Assembly: GCA_018340375.1 (NCBI GenBank)
Contig: JAFFJZ010000001.1
Span: 33,038,001 to 33,102,000 of the forward strand
Direction of reading: 5' to 3'
Length of the DNA: 64,000 bases
DNA from: Gonatopus flavifemur
Lineage: Eukaryota; Arthropoda; Insecta; Hymenoptera; Dryinidae
The first letter of the stretch is position 1. Every line of letters begins with the position of its first letter. The notes below the pieces were generated by a model. That model worked only from the letters and a program-made list of their open reading frames with translations, searched no databases and had not been told where the DNA came from. Positions 10,785 through 22,604 of this stretch are shown piece after piece. Position numbers and translations under genes: made by a program.

Positions 10785-12445
10785 ATGGCTTCTCGAAAAT
10801 GTATCAATGCTCCAGATAACTTCTGCTACATATGTGGAAATTATGTAATAAAGAGACAGCAACAAATAATTTCTAAATGTATTGAAGAACTATACGATAG
10901 CTATTTCAAAATCAACATAAAAAACCAAGACAAACAATGGGCGCCTCATAAAGTGTGTTCGACATGTGTACGTGAACTTCGGAAATGGTCAAGAGGAGAA
11001 AAACATTGTTTTAGTTTACAGACTCCAATGATTTGGATGGAACCGCAAAATCATATCAACGATTGTTACTTCTGCTGTTCAAGCATAAAAGGATTTAATT
11101 CTAAAAATAAAGCAGCGATAAGTTATCCTGATATTCGTTCTGTGATTTTACCTACGTATAAAGATCCTGATAGCAAAGAGTTATGCCATCCTGCCCAACC
11201 ATTTTCATCTGATCCTAGTTTATTTCAAGAGGCTATAATGGATACTTCAGATCCTGACGATGAATATTACGAGTGCAACGAAACACCACCACTGTTTTCT
11301 CAAAGTGAATTGAATGATTTGACAAGAGATCTTAATCTTCCGAAAGATGCTGCGGAATTACTCGGTTCCAGATTGAAAGAAAAATACATGCTGGATCGTA
11401 CAACGAACTTTTATTGGTATAGAAATAGAGAGAAGGATTTTCTACCGTATTTTGCTCAAGAAAAAATTTAGTGTATTGTTGTGATGTGCCTGGCCTACTC
11501 AAAATGTTTGATGTAGAATACAATCCAAATGATTGGAGACTTTTTATAGATTCTTCGAAACGGAGCCTCAAAGTAGTATTGTTACATAATGGTAATAAAT
11601 TTGCTTCTTTGCCTATTGGACATTCTACTCATTTGAAAGAATGTTATGGAAATTTGGATTTCGTCCTCAAAAAAATAAATTACTCCAATCATAACTGGAC
11701 TATATGTGGTGATCTCAAAATATTAACTATGTTGCTTGGTCAACAAGGAGGGTATACAAAATACCCCTGTTTTCTATGTGAATGGGATAGTAGGAATAGA
11801 GCACGACATTGGATCCAGAAAGATTGGCCACAGAGAGCATCATTGAACCCTGGAAGTAAAAATGTTGTACACGAAACACTAGTTGACCGCTCCAAAATTC
11901 TGCTACCTCCGCTTCATATCAAATTAGGCATTATGAAGCAATTCGTAAAGGCATTGCCTAAAGATTGTCTTTGTTTCAAATATTTATGTGATAAATTCAA
12001 GCATTTATCGGATGCGAAGATAAAAGAAGGCGTTTTTGTTGGTCCAGACATAAGGAAATTGATGCAAGATCCTGACTTTGAAAAAACTATGAATAAAACC
12101 GAGAAGCTCGCTTGGAAGTCATTTAAGGAAGTCGTACAACATTTTTTAGGGAACAGAAAAAGCCCTGATTATGAAAATATAGTCAACAGCATGCTTAACA
12201 ATTTCAAAATCCTGGGTTGTAATATGAGTATAAAACTCCATTATTTGCATTCCCATATTGACTTTTTCCCGAGAATCTTGGTGCTGTCAGTGAAGAGCAA
12301 GGGAGAGATTTCATCAAGACCTTAAGGTTATGGAGACCAGATATCAAGGAAGGTGGGACGTTAGAATGATGGCTGACTATTGCTGGATGTTAAAGAGAGA
12401 TGAACCGAATCATGAGTACAACAGAAACATCAAACAGAAGTTTTG
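10785..12445 (+). pseudogene. Transposon-encoded zinc-knuckle protein, frameshifted
   Basis: The start MASRKCINAPDNF follows an in-element leader. Residues 14-61 hold CYIC and HKVCSTC, and CYFC follows at about 94-97: two zinc-binding knuckles. The C-terminal part has WRLFIDSSKRSLK, CGDLK, KYPCFLCEWDS, LPPLHIKLGIMKQF, GCNMSIKLHYLHSHID and, in a shifted frame after 12303, RFHQDLKVMETRYQGRW. This family is widespread in insects and other arthropods as an uncharacterised transposon-like protein; I do not assign a superfamily. One base is missing in the A-run at 11461-11466, and further shifts lie at about 12271-12277 and 12300-12303. The last frame ends at 12445. The DSSKR and GDLK aspartates could be part of an RNase H-like core; that is inference. 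Confidence 0.8.
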
Positions 12446-12884
12446 AAGAAACTAGAAAAAGATATCATAAGTCCTTTTGATTTATCTAGTATCTTAGGTC
12501 TTGTGTGAAACCAGTGCAGCCCCATGTCTGAATTTTATATAAAACGTATATATTTTTCGTTCATACAAATTGTTTAAAAAACTGTAAATATTCATATCTC
12601 ACATAAAAATGAATCCCGATGTGCTGTAAAAAAACTGGCGTTATATTTTAGTTCCACAATCTGAATACCTGGAAAGGAACCATTATTGTTCGAAGGGAAA
12701 ATAAAAACTTATATTCCGCAGGTCTGTGAATTATCAACCCTTTGGGAAACCCATTGTTTTGAAGGGAAATTTTCCTTGAATATGTGAACATATAAGTTTT
12801 TGGGTCGCTGAATAAGAATATCATATTAGAAAATTAGAATTTTCATTCCCATACATCCTGGCAGCACCCTCAGGAGATCCTAGA

Positions 12885-13510
12885 AATATTATAATCTTGG
12901 GGATATATTTCACAACTTGGAATACTCGTAACTCTGCAAGGAGAAATTGTAGGTCACCGATTAATAGCTTATCTTGAAGAGTAAGAGTAGTACTGGATGA
13001 TGCAATTAGAAGAAAAGACTAAAAAAAATTGTGCACTCAGTACATGAATTCCAAAGTAATCAAAAAACCCATTTTTCGTGGACCTAATCTTAAATATCTT
13101 GAAATGCTTACGCGATGGCCCAATCCTGACTCCGGATTTGGATTCTACGCAGAAAATTACTTCAGAAAAGAGAATTTCATTTGAAGGAGAATTTCATTGT
13201 CGATCAGTGTAATAAATGCGAATACTCATTCTGTTGTTGGGACATATTACACAACTTAGAATGGTCGTAACATTGCGAGAAAAAATCGTACATGAACGTT
13301 CAATAGCTCATTTTAAACGGGAAGAGTAGTGCAAATTGATGAAGTTGAGAGGAAAGATCAAAAAAATTTTATGCGTCCTGTACATAACCTCAAAAGTAGC
13401 GAAAAACCGCATTTTTTGCGTATTTACCCTCAGATATCTCAAAATCCTGACGTGATAGCCCAATTCTGGCTCCGGATTCGGATTCTACGCAGCAAATTAC
13501 TTCGGAAAAT
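12885..13510. repeat. Tandem direct duplication at the transposon 3' side
   Basis: Two units, about 12885-13180 and 13228-13510, align along their length (ACAACTT-GGAAT, GTAAGAGTAGT/GGAAGAGTAGT, GGCCCAAT/AGCCCAATTCTG, TTCTACGCAG, AATTACTTC). They diverge by roughly a quarter. The second unit runs into the right terminal repeat. Confidence 0.7.
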
Positions 13511-13762
13511 GGTCACCAGTTCCAAGGGGGAAAAACCTCGCAGGCCTGTGTTATTATCCACAAAAATGCAGGTTATGTCGATGAAGATGTGAAATTATGA
13601 TGATGAATTCATGATTTTTCATTCAAATAATGATTTATGTTTTTGTTTAAGATGTTTCCAAGGATTAAAAAGTAAATCAGTTCCCAATAAATTAGTGATC
13701 AGTTTTTCCTCATCAGTGTCTCATCAATAATAGGGAAAACTGATTATATTTCTACTAGGGCA

Positions 13763-16040
13763 CATAAATGAAAATTTGAGGTACATTTGTATGAAATATA
13801 CATAAGTACATGAGATAATGTAGTGAAAATTTGAAAATTCGATTCCTTGTAAATGAATTTTCAATTCAAATACCAAGAATTTAGAATTTCAGTTACAAAT
13901 GTGATTGAAAAAGTTATGAATAAAAAAAAATCTTCTGTTCCTCTCTTTGAACATGAGAACAAATTGCGTTTTTGGAGCTGGAATATACAATATCATCATG
14001 AAGAAATAAAAGAACAGCATGTTTTCAAACTCACAATCATTCCATAGCCCATGTAACAGGTTTTACAATGAAATAATTGACTATGATTATCCAATTACTC
14101 ATAATTTTTTCTCATTTTATGCTTCCACTTTATATTCCCAGTGTCACTATTCAACACTATGAATCATTGTCTTCAATTGTTCCAATTCGTACTGTTATAC
14201 CTCAAGGTTTATCCCTCATACATATATTCCACAATAATTGCTAAAATCCCTCTCAAATTCTTGAAATGATGGTTCATTCGCAATATACTTACTCGAAAAA
14301 CCCTTTTGGATAATCAGGATATATACGACGAATATCTTTATGTACGAAAGAATAAGAGACTGCAAAAGGATACTAAATTTATCCTCAATCTTTGGCTGGT
14401 GTTGACGCTCAGGGAGAAGCGAAACGGGAACCAGAAGAGAGAGAGATAGCGAGAAAAGAGGAAAAAGGTCGTTCGAAATTCTGCACCATATGCTCAATGG
14501 CTGTTACAGAGACTTCTCTCTTTCTTGTGGAAAGAAACAACTCTGCCTTCCTTCATATTTCCTGACGCGCAGTTCCTCTACACCAACCATGAAGAGAAAT
14601 TCAAATTTACCGGGCACCAAGATTGTCCCGGGTATGTTTTTCGAACTTATGAGAAATGAGTCTAGCCAAGGGACCAGCTTTCCGCCCGTCTCCCTTCTAC
14701 TTTCACCTTCGTTCTTTTTCTCGGTTTTCTTTTTCCTCTCCCCGTCAACTTTTCCACTTCATCTTTCATTCTCTTCCCTCTTTCCTCCAATTCTGAACAG
14801 ATTCCTCGCATTTTTCGATTCATATAACCATAACAGGGTTCCCATGACTCCAGACTACGGGAGATTAATTTCGAAATATATGCAACGTGAGATACGATTT
14901 CTTTTGTATTGGCAAGAAAGCTATTCCAATACTATTCCTCCTCTTTCTTCACCACTGGTACTATAACTCTGATTTTTTTAGTTATAACAGTAATAATCCC
15001 AATTGAATCCTTTCAATTATTTATCAATTTCCAAGTTACGTACCATCAAAATCTTATCAAATCATCCCTCGAGCGAAGTAAATAGCAACAGTCGAGATTC
15101 GTGAGAATCACAAACCAGAAATCCATCTCCCGAGTTCTCTCAATTCGCAAATGAACGAGCAGGGAATTCGTCATCCGGTTGAAATTCCGGAAATACAAAA
15201 GAAAAAGCAGACACAGTATTAGAAAGGGAAAAAGAAAAAAGAAAGAGGAAAAAGAGAAAAGTGGCTCCCGTGAGCGACGATCGTACACAATGAAAGCACA
15301 CAGAGGCTTGCTCTGGCAATTCTTCAACTTGTCACTTACCCCTAACCTCACCTTTCCTTTCGCATCCCATCCTTCACTACCTTTTCAACGACGTTCTCTC
15401 CTTTTTAGTTTCGTCCCTTGGCAACCCTTTCGCTCGATGACGTCGTCGAACAACTCCTTTCATCCAAGAAACCATTTCATTCGTGAAACTTCTCGTCGTA
15501 GTCGTATTCGTAGTCGTAGTCGTAGTCGTAGTCGTAGCCGTAGTCGTAATTCAAGTATAGCGTGAAGAACGAGTTGACCTTTGACCTGCAATGCTCGCGC
15601 AAAGTTTGCCAACAAATCGACGAATGGCGAGACCCTTCGTTTCGTTACGCGTCAAGTTTCCGAACCCGATTTGGCCCACAAGATGATATAGTTTTTTTCT
15701 GAAATTTTCACGATCGAATTTCAAAAGTTTGCCAGCAGCGGAGGGAATGTTTGTACTTCCGATCGATGATCCATGATACTCCGATTCGAAAATTTTGATT
15801 TTGTAAATTCGCAGAGTGGTATCGTTTCAACGTATTTTGAAATTCTCCGTTGTCTCTGAATGGTAAATATTCTCGTTTCCTCGATTTATACTCCAATCGG
15901 AGCACGGACCAAGATTCTTCCTACGCGTAGAGAAGTGGCTGACTGTGACTGCGAACTTTTTTTACCTTGGCAAGTGATTTCGTTGTTTTTAGCTATTGAA
16001 GAATTGGTTATAACTGCGGATTGTTTAAAAAAACAGCCGT
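13763..16040. other. Unassigned DNA with pyrimidine-rich tracts
   Basis: No supported gene. At 14650-14800 a C/T-rich tract gives a long chance frame. The 64- to 158-codon frames here overlap on both strands and lack domains or splice structure. Confidence 0.45.
15494..15549. repeat. GTAGTC hexanucleotide microsatellite
   Basis: About nine slightly varied copies of CGTAGT. In one frame it reads as Arg-Ser dipeptides, imitating an SR-protein tail, but nothing around it supports such a gene. Confidence 0.9.
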
Positions 16041-16680
16041 GTTTGAAATAGCACCCAGGCTCGTGATGCCAAGACTGACAATTGCACCATGATCGGCGTC
16101 AAGCTTGGTATGCCAAGTCTGGTTAGCCTAGCCTTGGCCGATGCGTGGCCCGCCATAGCTGACTAAGCGTTGATAGAGTCTTGGGCACCAATGTTAGGAC
16201 CAAGCATATTTTGCCGTGTTGGATTTCCGATATATATGAAAGCTGAATGCCCAGCAGAGGAAGTTATTATCATCCTAAACATTCACCTAGTTTGATAACA
16301 TTGTTTGTAATTTTCGGCTCATATTAGCTTAGTAACATGATTGGCCATCAAGCTACATCCGGTGATGACTAGCATTGACTCTAACCTGTCACCAAGTTCG
16401 GGCGATCACTCAAATGTGAATGTTCAATCAAACTTGAACGCAATGAGAAATCTATCCTACTCATTCAGCTGAAATTAATATTGTATATCATTAATGGCAA
16501 CAATATCGATTGCAAGCATGGAACCGATATTGAATTTTAATATTGAACCAAGCTCGGATGCCCAGCATTGAACATTGTCATCATCCCAGACATTCATCTA
16601 GTTTGGTGCCAATGTTAGCAACCAAGCTAGGCCTAGCAGTGACTCAAGTTTGTCACCAAGCACGGTACGTTTGTCGAAGC
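16041..16680. repeat. Degenerate CCAAGCT/AGCTTGG motif array
   Basis: Dozens of loose copies of ACCAAGCTTGG, TGCCAAG and CCAGCATTGA are scattered through about 640 bases, with the spacing irregular. It starts near CACCCAGGCTCGTGATGCC. I found no transposase or clean ends. It resembles the motif-array elements elsewhere in the window. Confidence 0.6.
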
Positions 16681-17076
16681 ATACCTGTGCAGAGTTGAAA
16701 ATGACACTCATTGATTTCAACAGGGTTCAGTCAACATCAACAGAACCTTTCAACTAGAATAAACAAATTCAGCTGAAAGAGTTAAATTTTCTTCCTGTAA
16801 CAGCTGAAAAACTCGCTGTCATTCTCCTACGTCATGGATAAAATTGCCATATCACAGGAAAAACCTTTAAGTTTGAAATCTTCAAAAATATAAACTCAGT
16901 TTCAGTTATCTCAGAAAATTCAGGTCAAGGTTCCTTGAATTCTAACAGAATAAACCAATCCCAAATGTTTATCAAATAGCATGATCGATGAGAGAAGAAT
17001 GAGAGAAATTAAAATTCCTCCTCAGTCGATGGAAATATGATATACCACACCTTCTTTTGATTGTGAAAACTAAATA
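16681..17076. other. Unassigned DNA with CAACTGA/TCAGTTG motifs
   Basis: Loose copies of TTCAACAG, TTCAGCTGAAA and CTCAGTTTCAG occur between about 16690 and 16960. This may be another eroded motif-array element. I see no gene. Confidence 0.4.
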
Positions 17077-17189
17077 CAGTAGGCTCTCGTTATAAGCGTC
17101 GCTAAAAGCTATCTGCGTCTTTTTCTCACATAAGATTTGGTACTGAGTGGAATAAGAACACAGCTTACGCTTATAACGAGAGGCTACTG
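17077..17189. mobile_element. Short pogo-like MITE
   Basis: Inverted ends CAGTAGGCTCTCGTTATAAG (left) and CAGTAGCCTCTCGTTATAAG (right, complement), TA duplicated at 17075-17076 and 17190-17191. The 113-base size, TA target and CAGTRGNCTCTCG-type end are typical of MITEs moved by pogo/Tigger-like transposases. Confidence 0.8.
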
Positions 17190-17191
17190 TA

Positions 17192-18129
17192 TTTTATTAA
17201 ATATTTGGAATTCTCAAGGACCTTGAATACTATCATTTCGCATCATTGACCTTCACCATTTTCATTAGAGGGATCCACTCGTGAACAGCTAGACTCGTTA
17301 AATCCATATAAATAGTGCCATGTTATCTCGCCTGCGAAGAACGTGATGGATCAAATTATGAGATTTCGTCTCCAGGATATTTTTCTCCTTCGAACCATTA
17401 AAGCAAGAGGAGATAGTGAAACTGTCTAGATATCATGGCGCCTGTTCCCCCGTGAATTTAGTACGTCCTGTCATTTCCGGTAGTCGATCGACAGGAGCCC
17501 TCGTTCTGACTTGTCATGTCCGTTTCTACTTGGGAATCCATGAATCGACATAAAATGCCGACGATAGGAATCCAAGAGAGAGATCGCGCGGGGAGAGAAA
17601 GCTGTCGACTAAATGTATCCACGTTCGAGCTCGAATACAGATACATTAATGGATGAGAGCATATCATGTTTATTTATTCAATGTGTATATTTATTTTACT
17701 CGTGTACATTCATTCGTATTACGAACGTTATAAATATGAGAGAGATTTTTTGCGTCTCCTATCTTTTTTGAAATTACATTGTTTCTGGACTGGAGACTAA
17801 TTTCGCACGTTTCGCTTGTGACGAGAGTATACATTTTGTGAGACGCATATGCGAGTAAATGAAGTCGTTGAACACGTGCTCGCATAAAATGACGGAACAG
17901 AGAGGTTCCCTGATAACTATTCATGGTATCAACCGAATGTAACAAATCGAGAAAGGAATCAAAAGTATTATATCGATAGAGCGGAGAACGCATGATCGAG
18001 AGAGAAAGGAAAAAAAAACTGGCAAAGGGGAAAAACCGCAGTTTTTGCGGCAAAGGGAAATATTTGGCAAAAAAAATCGACAAAATTTCAATCAGGAACA
18101 GAGTGAAACGGTTAACGATTCGCTAATAT
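17192..18129. other. Unassigned DNA
   Basis: No supported gene. A frame on the minus strand at 17691-18083 has a hydrophobic start but no family resemblance and overlaps a simple A-rich stretch near 18010. Confidence 0.4.
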
Positions 18130-18571
18130 TTTTCATTTAATTTGCTATGCACGGAGAAAAAACATTTGCTGACGTAACAAATCGAGGTATCATATACAGA
18201 ACGGCAAGTTTGTTTGCTAACCAACCTAAAAATTTGCTGCCACGGCCAATTGCTGAGAAACCAAGAGGATCAATCCAGACAGCAAATTTTTCGCTGTACT
18301 ACAAAAATTTTCAGTGTTATATGCAGAATAGCAAACAAGTTTACTTGAGGAACAAACAATTTTCGCTCCCACAGCTAACCAGGAACACCACCCAAAATCA
18401 CGTTTTGCTATCACAGCAAATTTCTTCTTTCTCCGTGTGGTAGCTAGAAATTAGCTATGATAGCTATTCGTATATTGGATATTTGGATGGCCAAAAATAC
18501 TGTCGCAGCAGCTGAATTTTCGCTACTATCCCGATAACTTTCATTTCCACCGCTAAAAAACAACTACCATA
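18130..18571. mobile_element. TAGCTA element, copy 1 (interrupted)
   Basis: The right part (18438-18571) carries the family signature TAGCTAGAAATTAGCT, AGCTATTCGTATATTGGATA and TTTGGAT. The left part is reduced to a few bases ending TTTGCTATG at 18149. The insertion at 18150-18437 splits it, with TG duplicated. The left boundary is approximate. Confidence 0.6.
18150..18437. mobile_element. CACGGAGAAA MITE with TTTGCT/AGCAAA array
   Basis: Inverted ends CACGGAGAAAAAA and TTTCTCCGTG; TG duplicated at 18148-18149 and 18438-18439. The interior is a run of TTTGCT and AGCAAA copies. It is non-coding; frames across it are artefacts. Confidence 0.85.
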
Positions 18572-18987
18572 CACGGAAAAAAAATTCGCTATGGTAGCTA
18601 GGAATTACACGGAGAAGAAATGGTTTGCTACTATAGCGCCTGCAAAGAAATTTGTTGTCCTTGCAAAAATATTCACTCCAGCAGCTAAGACGTTAGTTCT
18701 GTTAACAAATTTGTTTATATCAGCAAAAAACTGTAGTTGTGTCAATCATTTTTCTTGCTCTTTCAGCTAATTTTTTTTGTAGGCGCTCTATGGTAACAAC
18801 AGACCTTCTTGTTATGCCAGCAATACTTTTTTCTCCGTGTAGCTGTAGCAGCTATTTCGTGTATTTGATATTTGAATAGCGAAGAAAATTGCTGCAGAAG
18901 CTATAGATTTTAGCTCCTATAGCAGTGACTTTTGTTGCCACAGCTAAAATATAGCTATCCAAATATCAACAACATCATCTTTTTCCG
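18572..18987. mobile_element. TAGCTA element, copy 2 (interrupted)
   Basis: Begins CACGGAAAAAAAATTCGC after a TA, probably itself inserted in copy 1. Internal signatures are ATTTGATATTTGAATAGCGA, TTTTAGCTCCTATAGCAGTG, and ATATAGCTATCCAAATATCA. It ends TTTTTCCG. It is split by 18608-18839 at a TA. Confidence 0.75.
18608..18839. mobile_element. CACGGAGAAG MITE, TTTGCT family
   Basis: Ends CACGGAGAAGAAA and TTTTTCTCCGTG; TA duplicated at 18606-18607 and 18840-18841. Its interior is related to the element at 18150-18437 (TTTGCT, AGCAAAAA, GTTAACAAATTTG). Confidence 0.85.
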
Positions 18988-19193
18988 CACGGGGAGAAAT
19001 TTAGAGTTGAATTTACTATGGTACTTTGTAACCGATGATCAGACTGAACTTACAATAAAATTTACTATTACGAGACAATAGGAGCCTGATCAAATTTACA
19101 ATGTTTTACATTCATTTCCATTAGAAATCCAGTCTGTTCCTTGGTCGCAATAATCCCATAGTGAATTTAACTACAAATTTCTCTGCTTGCGTG
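18988..19193. mobile_element. CACGGGGAGAAA palindromic MITE
   Basis: The left arm, CACGGGGAGAAATTTAGAG then TTGAATTTACTATGG, matches the complement of the right arm CCATAGTGAATTTAACTAC then AAATTTCTCTGC...GTG. CG flanks both ends (18986-18987, 19194-19195). Confidence 0.7.
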
Positions 19194-19195
19194 CG

Positions 19196-21449
19196 AAAAT
19201 CGGAACATAAGAGAATTTGAACATGATTAGAAATCATTTTTCCAATTTGAGAAAAGGAAATAATGAAAAAAGTCCTCATTTTATTGAATTTAGAATTATA
19301 AGAACACGAAAACAAAAGAATAGAATTTCCAGTGCTGAGCATTCGTCGAATCGCTATTTCATTCCATATGAAATTCCACAGAAAATTCCTCGAGATGGTG
19401 TTATCTAAATCTACTGGTATTCATAATCTCTCTATGACATTGAATTCTACAAACATTGGAATGAACATTCCCCAGTTCCGGATGATCAGAGGAAAATTGA
19501 TTTTGAATGCTCTCAATTCTCACGTCGCTGATGGAAATTATATTGAGAATTGATTTTTTCAACGATGCTCCGGCACCAAAATCCTGTTTATAGCTTTGTT
19601 CATTTTTTCAATTTAAAAAAAATCATAAATGTAAACTCTGCTCATTTCAGTTGTAGAAATAAGATAGGAAATGATAATTTCCGTTGTATTCGGGATGAGA
19701 ATTGATTCTTTTTATTTCTTTTCACGCTGAATATTTTATATTAGCGTTATGGCAAGAAGAACATACGTGAAACCTTAACACTCCGTTGAATTGGCACGAA
19801 GCATTCCACACGACGGCTTCTGACAATTGTTTTCCTCCAATTTACTACGAGCTCTTCTCCGCAACACAGGCTTTTTTGATCACGCATGTCGGTCACGTAT
19901 CCCGTGTCTGATCGAGAGAACTCAAGAAAAACGACCACCCGAGAAAACTTTTCTTTATTTTTCTTTGTTATTACCGATTTTTACATGTGTATCTTGTTCT
20001 CGTTCTATCATATCTCTTGTATATTCTCATTCTATCCTTCGTCTCCTCGAGGTACGTACGCGACATTGATATCTCAATATTTGTTCGCATATTTTGGAAG
20101 AAATTTTCACAAAAGTGAACTCGTATCGCGTCCTTCAGATTTTTATTCCTTCAAAATTATTAGAGCATGTTCAAGTGAATCAGGAGAATATAAAATTTTT
20201 CCTTGAAATTCTCGAATTTTATTACAATCACCTCTCAAAAATTCACATTTATTTCCTTCTTTTTCGTCCTCGCGAACCTTTTCCAAATACTCAGGAACTC
20301 TGAATTAAAGCACCGTGAAAGAATTTTTTTTCCAAAATGTGGCAGTTCTTTCCGCGGATGAATTTTTTCTTTCACACACGATTTTCAAAGAGATATCACT
20401 CGCAAAATTCGCATGAAAAAGTATCTCATACGATGCATATATATTTTTATTCGCGCTTTGAGACCGAATGAAATTTCCCTATCCATATTCCTTTGGAGCT
20501 TTGAATTTTCAACATTTTCCCTCCACCCCTCTGAAAAAGGAAGATCGATGATTGACATCGCGACTCGCAATTCGATTACGCTCACACCTAAACGATCTCG
20601 TTACAAAATTTCGGCGAGAATTTTTTTCCCTACCGAAAAATTCCCTGCAAGCACGATGAGGTATTCGAATTTCCGCACGAAATTTCATTCGATTGAGTTA
20701 TTTTCACGGTGAATTTCTCGCGCGAGAACTTTTGACCGGGATATATCGCGTTTCGTGAAATACTTTTCATATATTCGCAAAAGGAAAACCGTGATGACGA
20801 TAATAGGGATTTTAAGAATGATGAGTTACGGGAAAGGCAAGATAGATGATAGGACAGGACAAAGGAAGAGAAAGCGGAAAGGTCGAAAGATGCCAGAAGG
20901 GTGGCGGAAGAAGGGTGAAGAGATGGAGTAAAAAGGTAAGAATATGGCGTCGATGCTTCCGCTCGGGGTGAAAGAGACGAAAAAAGGGAATAGGAATGGG
21001 AACGGAGGAAGAAATGGAGTCTAACAAAAAACGAAACTGCAAGATGTGCACTGCGAGTCGCACACGATGCGACGAGAATTGCAGCAGGACTTTAGAGTCA
21101 ACGTCAGCACAGTGTTCTTCTTTCTCTCTACTTTCTTTCTCCTTTTCCTTTCGGTTGGAGAAAAGGGCTTAGCGGATCGGCTTTCGTTCTTTCCACTCTT
21201 TATACCACGATGCGACGTTCACGAGCGTTTTAAGAGGTAAAGGACAGTGGCGGGGAACTATCCCGAAAAAAGGATAGAACCTCGACTCGCGCTGGGGTGA
21301 TGGGGGGGAGTGCATGGGGGGAGAGGTCTTCGAGTGCATACAAAGACGCATTCGCGTGGAATCGAACGAAATGAAAAGGTATCGTACAATATTCTTGGAT
21401 TCAGTTTGTCGATTGCTTACAAACCATTTCAAGGGTTTTGTTTTACCTA
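19196..21449. other. Unassigned DNA
   Basis: No supported gene. At 20830-21010 there is a purine-rich (G/A) tract. Overlapping frames of 60-130 codons on both strands show no domains. Confidence 0.4.
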
Positions 21450-21712
21450 CACTGGAAAAAAATTGGAAAAACCAGCTTCTCAAAATTGCCGTGAATAGTG
21501 CTCCCAACATACTGGCGTATCTTTTCTTCCACTTTGGGTAGTCAGATCTCCCAAGATGAAAGAACAGCAACTTCAGCTCACTTCAGCTGATGAGATATTT
21601 TCTCATCTTGGGGGATCTGACCACCCAAAATGGAAGAACAGATACACCGATACGTTGGGAGCACTATTTACGGCAATTTTGGGAAGCTGGTCTTCCCAAT
21701 TTTTTTCCAGTG
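21450..21712. mobile_element. CACTGGAAAA palindromic MITE
   Basis: Near-perfect 263-base palindrome. Both arms read CACTGGAAAAAAATTGG, CCAGCTTC, CAAAATTGCCGT, ATAGTGCTCCCAAC, GGTCAGATC and CCCAAGATGA from outside in. TA duplicated at 21448-21449 and 21713-21714. The paired long frames on opposite strands here are just the two arms. Confidence 0.9.
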
Positions 21713-21714
21713 TA

Positions 21715-22139
21715 CTTTTTGGTTTCAATTTCGAATCATCCATTTTCCAAAAGATTCGTCAATGATGAATCATTTTCTATTCTGTCAACAAAATATTCTA
21801 GGTATCAAAAAATTCTGAACGTTTAGACAAACGAAGTTTATTCGCATCAATGGTTTTGACTAATAAATGAAATAACTGCTGAATATTTCAGTCCTGGATT
21901 GGACATCCTTGATAGAAAATATTCCATCTTCAGAAGTGAACAATTTTAATAATGATTTGTTAGTGACATATTATTGTCCTTCCACTGTTGTTCCACGATA
22001 TAACTTGACGTATTCAATTGTTGACAAAAATCCCCCAGCAACGTCATCCATGGAACTGTCTAGGGCCTCGCGAGAATCTAGCCAAGGGCTAGAAAGAGTC
22101 TAGTGGCTAGCGGGGAACTTGTAAGGGCCTAGCGAGTGC
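21715..22139. other. Unassigned DNA ending in a CTAG-rich patch
   Basis: From about 22055 to 22139 there are degenerate copies of GGGCCTAGCGAG / TCTAGCCAAGGGCTAG. This may be the remains of another motif-array element. I see nothing else. Confidence 0.45.
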
Positions 22140-22141
22140 TG

Positions 22142-22371
22142 CACAGTAAAAATTTTATATCAGATATTAGCATATTTATATTGTACTTTTGGGATATATT
22201 TGATTATGTCGCTATGAACCACAAGTATACGAGCATTCACCATACTCTCTCGTGAGGATGAAGATAAATATGTTATAATCTAAAATAAATATAATTCTGA
22301 GCATCATAATAAAGTATATCCCACGAGTACCATAAAAATATGGTAATCTTTAATATAAACTTTTCTCTGTG
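22142..22371. mobile_element. MITE family A, copy 2
   Basis: A 230-base element in opposite orientation to the copy at 6820-7053. Ends CACAGTAAAAATTTTATAT and TTTATATTAAAG...CTCTGTG in complement. TG, not TA, is duplicated on both sides (22140-22141, 22372-22373). Confidence 0.88.
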
Positions 22372-22604
22372 TGATATGACGCTTGCTCGAGTCTATTCTA
22401 TCAGATCCAATGTCTACTTCAATTCACATATCTTTGAATCTTCCGGACTGCTGAAGTTTTGTCAGAAGACAACGATGCGTCACAAGATCGATTATTCGAA
22501 ACTTGATCTTTCTTTTCTATTTTATTTATTAAGAAAAAAACTCTGAATAACATAAAAAAACTTCAAAATAACTTATTCCGTCGTTCAAGAGGTTGAAGTT
22601 ACAA

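Larger units (their letters stand above)
9803..13550. mobile_element. DNA transposon with long imperfect TIRs
   Basis: Both ends start CACAGGCCTGCGA and stay related for about 170 bases: the left copy and the complement of the right copy share CCGAAG, AATCCGAATC, CTATCACGTCAGG and TTTTGAGATAT. The left flank is TA (9801-9802); the right flank is TT, so the duplication is uncertain. It carries the two-part transposase-like gene at 10785-12445, a large hairpin and an antisense gene scrap. This looks like the formerly autonomous member of its family. Confidence 0.7.
9729..13760. mobile_element. CCCTAGTAGA-ended outer element
   Basis: Inverted ends CCCTAGTAGA (9729) and TCTACTAGGG (ending 13760), flanked on both sides by CA (9727-9728, 13761-13762). 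Just inside each end are degenerate copies of ACTGATCAGTTTT and TGAGGCACTGAT, for example 9752-9775 and 13695-13745. It is the host of the transposon at 9803-13550. Confidence 0.65.

Noticed and set aside
14490..14966. 158-codon frame, the longest single frame in its region
   Set aside because: It is driven by a pyrimidine-rich tract and has no domain; a purely compositional frame.
15179..15565. Arg-Ser-rich tail resembling an SR splicing factor
   Set aside because: The dipeptides come only from a GTAGTC microsatellite; no RRM or splice-bounded exon is present.
21310..21826. Several similar frames on both strands
   Set aside because: They are the two arms of the palindromic MITE at 21450-21712.
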